From Nemopilema nomurai (Eukaryota; Cnidaria; Scyphozoa; Rhizostomeae; Rhizostomatidae), in assembly GCA_003864495.1 (NCBI GenBank), contig ML133412.1, forward strand, positions 868,001 through 932,000: a DNA stretch of 64,000 nucleotides, given 5' to 3'. The position numbers were made by a program, and so were the translations under genes. This document shows, one piece after another, positions 55,235 to 64,000 of the stretch (position 1 is its first letter; every line of letters begins with the position of its first letter). The notes beneath the pieces were generated by a model that saw nothing but the letters and a program-made list of their open reading frames with translations, did not search any database and was not told the DNA's origin.

Positions 55235-58078
55235 GTCAAATCGAAAGCGGACAGATACGGCTATAAAAATGGTGGCTACCCCTAGGTTTTCAGGGGCGCT
55301 GATTTCATTTTTGGCAGTTACAAGGCCGTATCTCGAACGAATGGTGCGCTTTTGGTAGACGGCCTCCTTTTTATCAGTTTAAAAGCCATATCTTCAATGA
55401 TTGCTGCGCTTCATGTTACCTGTTTTCTCTATATAAATCATAAATTACAATATTTTATCCTAATGCGTCCAGTATTGTAGAAAAGAACCAAAAATATGCA
55501 CAGAGTCTGGGAAAGGGTCATAAATGCCTTTCCTCCACACAGGGTTAGCTCAATGTTTACAAGTGCAAAACGTTAATCGCCAATAACTAGAAATAGCAGG
55601 ACTTCTAGACAAACATTGACAGGATTGTCAGTGAATGTTGTACGATAGCTTTTAATTCGACTAGAATTGTTTCGCTTCGGGTAGAGGATAAAGATGTGAT
55701 CGTTTTGAACGTCTTCCGTGGGTCTCCTACTATTCTGCCAAGTACGGGCATGTTGTTATGCTGTTGCCGTGGGAAGGCCATGTTTTCCATTTTGCTGCCC
55801 CCAAAACAACATATAATAAGGACATTGAACTCTCCAAAGACACTCCAGTGTTTGATACAGCAAAGGCCCCAGTATCGTTTGTTAGGGGCTCCCTCATTGA
55901 TGAAGAGAAACTAGAGATGTTGAACTTTCGATGGCGCACTATCACGTTTGAGCATTGATTTGACATTTGTTGCCAGAAAACAGTACAGTTCTGTGGTAAT
56001 TCTTGTGCAACAATGCTACTGAAATCAGGGCAGCATGAATATAAACATGCCATCGCCACCAGATGCCAGGGAAGAGTTCCGTTGACATATTATTGTTTTC
56101 AAGAGTGCTTGAGAACAAAGCGCTTTGAAGAGCAGCCCATTGTCCTGCTCAGTTTGCATGCTTCGCAGCCTCCAGCTTCCTGCCAATGACTTCGATCAAC
56201 GGTCTACACCAACGGTCTACAGTTTCTTTTATTTGAAATACGCCATGTATTAAAACACATTTCCTTAGGAAATGTCCCAAAATATGTGCAATGTATCCCA
56301 GTATATGTAGTTTGTGCATTTTGGCCAAAACACTTTATGTAATGGCCGAAATAAAGGAATTTCTGCACGATCTACACTTTTTTAAAAGAAAGACATTACC
56401 CATTGTTATTTTCTTTTCTCAAAAAGTGTAGACCGTGGAGTTTTCCTTGATTTTCTGGCATTCGGTGCGCATATGTTTCCAATTCTTTAACATATGAATA
56501 AGTACACTTAAACACATCCTTAACGTGTTTTTCAGTTGAAATTTCTGTGAAATGGTGGGTGCTTGATTGATTTAAGTTTGTAGACCGTGGCTGTAGACCG
56601 TTGGGCAAGATATCAGGATGCGGCCGCATCGAAGCTAGCCTCGATCGCATGAAGAGACACTACATACCCTCGAACAACGGCTTATTGGGAGCCTCTCTAA
56701 GATTTTTATTCAGTTTTTTCAGTAGAAAATTGAAGGAAAACCTTAAGTGCATGAAACATCCGTACTTCTGATAGCAATAATCGTACCATAAGCCTCATAA
56801 ACGTTGTGAAATTAGTGTTGTAAATATGAATTATATGAAATAGTTTTTTTTATCACTAGAATACGATATAGCAGTCAATACTTTGTCCGATGCCCTCTGT
56901 TTGAAGCGAATACTTTCAGACGATCGTGCATCGTTGCTATCGTTCGATCAATGGGAGAGGAATCGTGAGCTAACGGAGTCGTCAACCTTGTCCTCAACTC
57001 AACGAAACTCTTTTTTTTTATCTTCATTTTTTTATCTTCACTTTTCGATCTTTGGTCAAGTAAATCTTGATATTGCTGAAAATATTTTCAATTGAATTTA
57101 TGTCAGATGATCGTGATATAGAAAAACGTCGCCACTCCAGAATTGTCGATGAAATTTCTTTATTGCTTTTCGAGCGAAATCTTGTCTTTTCCTTTGCCTT
57201 TGGTACAAAGTTAACCTGCTTTCGTTGTTTTATATACCTACACCTGTTCTCATTCATTACTCATACTAGAGCTCGATAACTGACGGGCTTTTTTGCATTC
57301 TTGAGCTACATCAAGAACAGTTAAGTTTGCATTTTGACTCCTTCATATCCCGAATATTCTTATAAATCGCTTCTTCTCTGCTGCTCATAATCGGTGCTCG
57401 GCCTGTTATCTTCTTGTGTTCCTTTACTTAAATCCATCTTTATAAATGTGGAGAACATTTTTCGGCAATATTTTCCTTTTTGTTAGCAATTTCACGATAT
57501 GATAAAGAGCCTCTTGCTCGCAAAAAATAAGCGTAGACTCTCGTTTCAGATGACATTTCTCCACGAAACATTATTGTAGCTATGCTTCCAGGTTTTCCTT
57601 AAGCCCTCCATGGATCTAAATTTGTAAACATTCCCTTTTAACACAGCTAAGAATAGTTTTGAGTCATTTATTGGTTGTTTAGCAATCCAGATTATTCAGC
57701 GAATGTGGCTATTTCAGTAGATGGTAGATGACAAGTCTGTGACGCAAATGACAATGCTCAGTCACTTGCATACCGAATCGTTTAAGTAGCGAAACTACCA
57801 ATTTCAAGGCGCTGGTTGCCTTCATCTATTGCCAACTTACCATGGCAGCCCTATTTTACCCCCTTTCTATACGAAAATATTAACAAACACTAGTTGTATT
57901 CTTATGACGATTAATTTCAACACAAAAACAAAGGAAAATGCAGCCCCCCTGCAGTTTTGACAGGAAGACTATAAAAAAATTAAATTTCGTCAACGGCATT
58001 GAAATCAGCACCCTCGATTACCCTAGGTTTGGTCAAGGTTCTGGGTTTGTATCTCTAAGTTTTCAAAAAAAAACTCAG
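54950..58078. repeat. 3.13-kb macrosatellite unit, copy 2
   Basis: Second unit, nearly identical to copy 1. Distinguishing differences are TTAAGGGGCAAGGGGGTTTT (one G fewer in the first G-run) with TTGAGC for TGCAGC near 55120-55143, a missing A near 56099, and GACGATTAAT for GAACGTTAAT near 57907. Confidence 0.97.
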
Positions 58079-61000
58079 ACAATCTCTGCCAAAAGTCTTG
58101 GAACACTTGCCCCAATTTACGCATCACGCAAATTGCCAAATCCCCTCGCCCCGCAAACAATGTTGTGTAGCGCTAAAGTGAATAATCCTAAAAACAAAAG
58201 TTAAGTATTCCCATGTACCTATGGTCTTCCTCTAAAGATGCAACATTGTTTAAGGGGGCAAGGGGGTTTTGCAGCTACCAAGGAGAGACGGAAATAGAAC
58301 GGGGGTCGCAAAATAAAAAAATCTCACGGTGTTCCAACTACTTTTGGCAGAGATTGTCTGAGTGTCAAATCGAAAGCGGACAGATACGGCTATAAAAATG
58401 GTGGCTACCCCTAGGTTTTCAGGGGCGCTGATTTCATTTTTGGCAGTTACAAGGCCGTATCTCGAACGAATGGTGCGCTTTTGGTAGACGGCCTCCTTTT
58501 TATCAGTTTAAAAGCCATATCTTCAATGATTGCTGCGCTTCATGTTACCTGTTTTCTCTATATAAATCATAAATTACAATATTTTATCCTAATGCGTCCA
58601 GTATTGTAGAAAAGAACCAAAAATATGCACAGAGTCTGGGAAAGGGTCATAAATGCCTTTCCTCCACACAGGGTTAGCTCAATGTTTACAAGTGCAAAAC
58701 GTTAATCGCCAATAACTAGAAATAGCAGGACTTCTAGACAAACATTGACAGGATTGTCAGTGAATGTTGTACGATAGCTTTTAATTCGACTAGAATTGTT
58801 TCGCTTCGGGTAGAGGATAAAGATGTGATCGTTTTGAACGTCTTCCGTGGGTCTCCTACTATTCTGCCAAGTACGGGCATGTTGTTATGCTGTTGCCGTG
58901 GGAAGGCCATGTTTTCCATTTTGCTGCCCCCAAAACAACATATAATAAGGACATTGAACTCTCCAAAGACACTCCAGTGTTTGATACAGCAAAGGCCCCA
59001 GTATCGTTTGTTAGGGGCTCCCTCATTGATGAAGAGAAACTAGAGATGTTGAACTTTCGATGGCGCACTATCACGTTTGAGCATTGATTTGACATTTGTT
59101 GCCAGAAAACAGTACAGTTCTGTGGTAATTCTTGTGCAACAATGCTACTGAAATCAGGGCAGCATGAATATAAACATGCCATCGCCACCAGATGCCAGGG
59201 AAGAGTTCCGTTGACATATTATTGTTTTACAAGAGTGCTTGAGAACAAAGCGCTTTGAAGAGCAGCCCATTGTCCTGCTCAGTTTGCATGCTTCGCAGCC
59301 TCCAGCTTCCTGCCAATGACTTCGATCAACGGTCTACACCAACGGTCTACAGTTTCTTTTATTTGAAATACGCCATGTATTAAAACACATTTCCTTAGGA
59401 AATGTCCCAAAATATGTGCAATGTATCCCAGTATATGTAGTTTGTGCATTTTGGCCAAAACACTTTATGTAATGGCCGAAATAAAGGAATTTCTGCACGA
59501 TCTACACTTTTTTAAAAGAAAGACATTACCCATTGTTATTTTCTTTTCTCAAAAAGTGTAGACCGTGGAGTTTTCCTTGATTTTCTGGCATTCGGTGCGC
59601 ATATGTTTCCAATTCTTTAACATATGAATAAGTACACTTAAACACATCCTTAACGTGTTTTTCAGTTGAAATTTCTGTGAAATGGTGGGTGCTTGATTGA
59701 TTTAAGTTTGTAGACCGTGGCTGTAGACCGTTGGGCAAGATATCAGGATGCGGCCGCATCGAAGCTAGCCTCGATCGCATGAAGAGACACTACATACCCT
59801 CGAACAACGGCTTATTGGGAGCCTCTCTAAGATTTTTATTCAGTTTTTTCAGTAGAAAATTGAAGGAAAACCTTAAGTGCATGAAACATCCGTACTTCTG
59901 ATAGCAATAATCGTACCATAAGCCTCATAAACGTTGTGAAATTAGTGTTGTAAATATGAATTATATGAAATAGTTTTTTTTATCACTAGAATACGATATA
60001 GCAGTCAATACTTTGTCCGATGCCCTCTGTTTGAAGCGAATACTTTCAGACGATCGTGCATCGTTGCTATCGTTCGATCAATGGGAGAGGAATCGTGAGC
60101 TAACGGAGTCGTCAACCTTGTCCTCAACTCAACGAAACTCTTTTTTTTTATCTTCATTTTTTATCTTCACTTTTCGATCTTTGGTCAAGTAAATCTTGAT
60201 ATTGCTGAAAATATTTTCAATTGAATTTATGTCAGATGATCGTGATATAGAAAAACGTCGCCACTCCAGAATTGTCGATGAAATTTCTTTATTGCTTTTC
60301 GAGCGAAATCTTGTCTTTTCCCTTTGCCTTTGGTACAAAGTTAACCTGCTTTCGTTGTTTTATATACCTACACCTGTTCTCATTCATTACTCATACTAGA
60401 GCTCGATAACTGACGGGCTTTTTTGCATTCTTGAGCTACATCAAGAACAGTTAAGTTTGCATTTTGACTCCTTCATATCCCGAATATTCTTATAAATCGC
60501 TTCTTCTCTGCTGCTCATAATCGGTGCTCGGCCTGTTATCTTCTTGTGTTCCTTTACTTAAATCCATCTTTATAAATGTGGAGAACATTTTTCGGCAATA
60601 TTTTCCTTTTTGTTAGCAATTTCACGATATGATAAAGAGCCTCTTGCTCGCAAAAATAAGCGTAGACTCTCGTTTCAGATGACATTTCTCCACGAAACAT
60701 TATTGTAGCTATGCTTCCAGGTTTCCTTAAGCCCCTCCATGATCTAAATTTGTAAACATTCCCTTTTAACACAGCTAAGAATAGTTTTGAGTCATTTATT
60801 GGTTGTTTAGCAATCCAGATTATTCAGCGAATGTGGCTATTTCAGTAGATGGTAGATGACAAGTCTGTGACGCAAATGACAATGCTCAGTCACTTGCATA
60901 CCGAATCGTTTAAGTAGCGAAACTACCAATTTCAAGGCGCTGGTTGCCTTCATCTATTGCCAACTTACCATGGCAGCCCTATTTTACCCCCTTTCTATAC

Positions 61001-61206
61001 GAAAATATTAACAAACACTAGTTGTATTCTTATGAACGTTAATTTCAACACAAAAACAAAGGAAAATGCAGCCCCCCTGCAGTTTTGACAGGAAGACTAT
61101 AAAAAAATTAAATTTCGTCAACGGCATTGAAATCAGCACCCTCGATTACCCTAGGTTTGGTCAAGGTTCTGGGTTTGTATCTCTAAGTTTTCAAAAAAAA
61201 ACTCAG
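58079..61206. repeat. 3.13-kb macrosatellite unit, copy 3
   Basis: Third unit. It has small private indels near 60653 (one A fewer) and 60721-60742 (TTTCCTTAAGCCCCTCCATG in place of TTTTCCTTAAGCCCTCCATGG). Confidence 0.97.
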
Positions 61207-64000
61207 ACAATCTCTGCCAAAAGTCTTGGAACACTTGCCCCAATTTACGCATCACGCAAATTGCCAAATCCCCTCGCCCCGCAAACAATGTTGTGTAGCG
61301 CTAAAGTGAATAATCCTAAAAACAAAAGTTAAGTATTCCCATGTACCTATGGTCTTCCTCTAAAGATGCAACATTGTTTAAGGGGGCAAGGGGGTTTTGC
61401 AGCTACCAAGGAGAGACGGAAATAGAACGGGGGTCGCAAAATAAAAAAAATCTCACGGTGTTCCAACTACTTTTGGCAGAGATTGTCTGAGTGTCAAATC
61501 GAAAGCGGACAGATACGGCTATAAAAATGGTGGCTACCCCTAGGTTTTCAGGGGCGCTGATTTCATTTTTGGCAGTTACAAGGCCGTATCTCGAACGAAT
61601 GGTGCGCTTTTGGTAGACGGCCTCCTTTTTATCAGTTTAAAAGCCATATCTTCAATGATTGCTGCGCTTCATGTTACCTGTTTTCTCTATATAAATCATA
61701 AATTACAATATTTTATCCTAATGCGTCCAGTATTGTAGAAAAGAACCAAAAATATGCACAGAGTCTGGGAAAGGGTCATAAATGCCTTTCCTCCACACAG
61801 GGTTAGCTCAATGTTTACAAGTGCAAAACGTTAATCGCCAATAACTAGAAATAGCAGGACTTCTAGACAAACATTGACAGGATTGTCAGTGAATGTTGTA
61901 CGATAGCTTTTAATTCGACTAGAATTGTTTCGCTTCGGGTAGAGGATAAAGATGTGATCGTTTTGAACGTCTTCCGTGGGTCTCCTACTATTCTGCCAAG
62001 TACGGGCATGTTGTTATGCTGTTGCCGTGGGAAGGCCATGTTTTCCATTTTGCTGCCCCCAAAACAACATATAATAAGGACATTGAACTCTCCAAAGACA
62101 CTCCAGTGTTTGATACAGCAAAGGCCCCAGTATCGTTTGTTAGGGGCTCCCTCATTGATGAAGAGAAACTAGAGATGTTGAACTTTCGATGGCGCACTAT
62201 CACGTTTGAGCATTGATTTGACATTTGTTGCCAGAAAACAGTACAGTTCTGTGGTAATTCTTGTGCAACAATGCTACTGAAATCAGGGCAGCATGAATAT
62301 AAACATGCCATCGCCACCAGATGCCAGGGAAGAGTTCCGTTGACATATTATTGTTTTACAAGAGTGCTTGAGAACAAAGCGCTTTGAAGAGCAGCCCATT
62401 GTCCTGCTCAGTTTGCATGCTTCGCAGCCTCCAGCTTCCTGCCAATGACTTCGATCAACGGTCTACACCAACGGTCTACAGTTTCTTTTATTTGAAATAC
62501 GCCATGTATTAAAACACATTTCCTTAGGAAATGTCCCAAAATATGTGCAATGTATCCCAGTATATGTAGTTTGTGCATTTTGGCCAAAACACTTTATGTA
62601 ATGGCCGAAATAAAGGAATTTCTGCACGATCTACACTTTTTTAAAAGAAAGACATTACCCATTGTTATTTTCTTTTCTCAAAAAGTGTAGACCGTGGAGT
62701 TTTCCTTGATTTTCTGGCATTCGGTGCGCATATGTTTCCAATTCTTTAACATATGAATAAGTACACTTAAACACATCCTTAACGTGTTTTTCAGTTGAAA
62801 TTTCTGTGAAATGGTGGGTGCTTGATTGATTTAAGTTTGTAGACCGTGGCTGTAGACCGTTGGGCAAGATATCAGGATGCGGCCGCATCGAAGCTAGCCT
62901 CGATCGCATGAAGAGACACTACATACCCTCGAACAACGGCTTATTGGGAGCCTCTCTAAGATTTTTATTCAGTTTTTTCAGTAGAAAATTGAAGGAAAAC
63001 CTTAAGTGCATGAAACATCCGTACTTCTGATAGCAATAATCGTACCATAAGCCTCATAAACGTTGTGAAATTAGTGTTGTAAATATGAATTATATGAAAT
63101 AGTTTTTTTTATCACTAGAATACGATATAGCAGTCAATACTTTGTCCGATGCCCTCTGTTTGAAGCGAATACTTTCAGACGATCGTGCATCGTTGCTATC
63201 GTTCGATCAATGGGAGAGGAATCGTGAGCTAACGGAGTCGTCAACCTTGTCCTCAACTCAACGAAACTCTTTTTTTTTATCTTCATTTTTTTATCTTCAC
63301 TTTTCGATCTTTGGTCAAGTAAATCTTGATATTGCTGAAAATATTTTCAATTGAATTTATGTCAGATGATCGTGATATAGAAAAACGTCGCCACTCCAGA
63401 ATTGTCGATGAAATTTCTTTATTGCTTTTCGAGCGAAATCTTGTCTTTTCCCTTTGCCTTTGGTACAAAGTTAACCTGCTTTCGTTGTTTTATATACCTA
63501 CACCTGTTCTCATTCATTACTCATACTAGAGCTCGATAACTGACGGGCTTTTTTGCATTCTTGAGCTACATCAAGAACAGTTAAGTTTGCATTTTGACTC
63601 CTTCATATCCCGAATATTCTTATAAATCGCTTCTTCTCTGCTGCTCATAATCGGTGCTCGGCCTGTTATCTTCTTGTGTTCCTTTACTTAAATCCATCTT
63701 TATAAATGTGGAGAACATTTTTCGGCAATATTTTCCTTTTTGTTAGCAATTTCACGATATGATAAAGAGCCTCTTGCTCGCAAAAAATAAGCGTAGACTC
63801 TCGTTTCAGATGACATTTCTCCACGAAACATTATTGTAGCTATGCTTCCAGGTTTTCCTTAAGCCCTCCATGGATCTAAATTTGTAAACATTCCCTTTTA
63901 ACACAGCTAAGAATAGTTTTGAGTCATTTATTGGTTGTTTAGCAATCCAGATTATTCAGCGAATGTGGCTATTTCAGTAGATGGTAGATGACAAGTCTGT
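61207..64000. repeat. 3.13-kb macrosatellite unit, copy 4 (cut by window end)
   Basis: The fourth unit covers 2794 of about 3130 bp and is cut by the window edge, so the array continues to the right for an unknown number of copies. Confidence 0.97.

Overview
This is eukaryotic (animal) genomic DNA. It is AT-rich and has spliced genes with GT-AG introns, abundant satellites and minisatellites, a tRNA-derived SINE and a decayed Tc1-like transposon. An apextrin C-terminal (ApeC) gene, collagen/fibrinogen-related lectins and the other conserved metazoan genes fit an anthozoan cnidarian such as a stony coral or sea anemone. That assignment is inference from gene content; no species marker is visible.

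Layout, left to right: (1) 1-3448, a 95-bp tandem satellite with ordered higher-order structure, running off the left edge. (2) 3818-5083 (-), an intact single-exon membrane-anchored collagen/fibrinogen-domain lectin with a TATA box. (3) 7257-7961 (+), a two-exon GSKIP homologue. (4) 11376-14286 (+), a four-exon synaptotagmin-like double-C2 protein lacking most calcium ligands. (5) 17009-20943 (+), a six-exon signal peptide/ApeC/transmembrane protein with a one-base frameshift in exon 2. (6) 23226-27332 (+), five-exon deoxyribose-phosphate aldolase (DERA) with a TISU-type start. (7) 30132-43404 (+), a 14-exon aromatic amino acid hydroxylase with five intronic tandem-repeat arrays, one being twelve perfect CRE sites at exact 51-bp spacing. 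(8) 44096-44379, a SINE. (9) 45923-48370 (+), the first four exons of an AMN1 homologue whose 3' end is not in the window. (10) 49498-51322 (+), a second collagen/fibrinogen lectin with two added Ig domains and a one-base frameshift. (11) 51818-64000, almost four near-identical copies of a 3.13-kb tandem unit made of transposon remnants, running off the right edge.

The spliced gene models were assembled by hand from homology and splice sites. For GSKIP, synaptotagmin, DERA and the hydroxylase, the exon phases sum to complete frames of 115, 393, 321 and 451 codons. The ApeC and second lectin genes are each off by exactly one base, both at a CCC run. The genes are mostly unrelated housekeeping or metabolic genes. 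The shared theme is three putative cell-surface recognition proteins (two fibrinogen lectins and ApeC-TM) within 48 kb. The most unusual observations are the intronic CRE array, the GCATG-rich minisatellite, the Ig-containing membrane lectin and the 3.13-kb macrosatellite.
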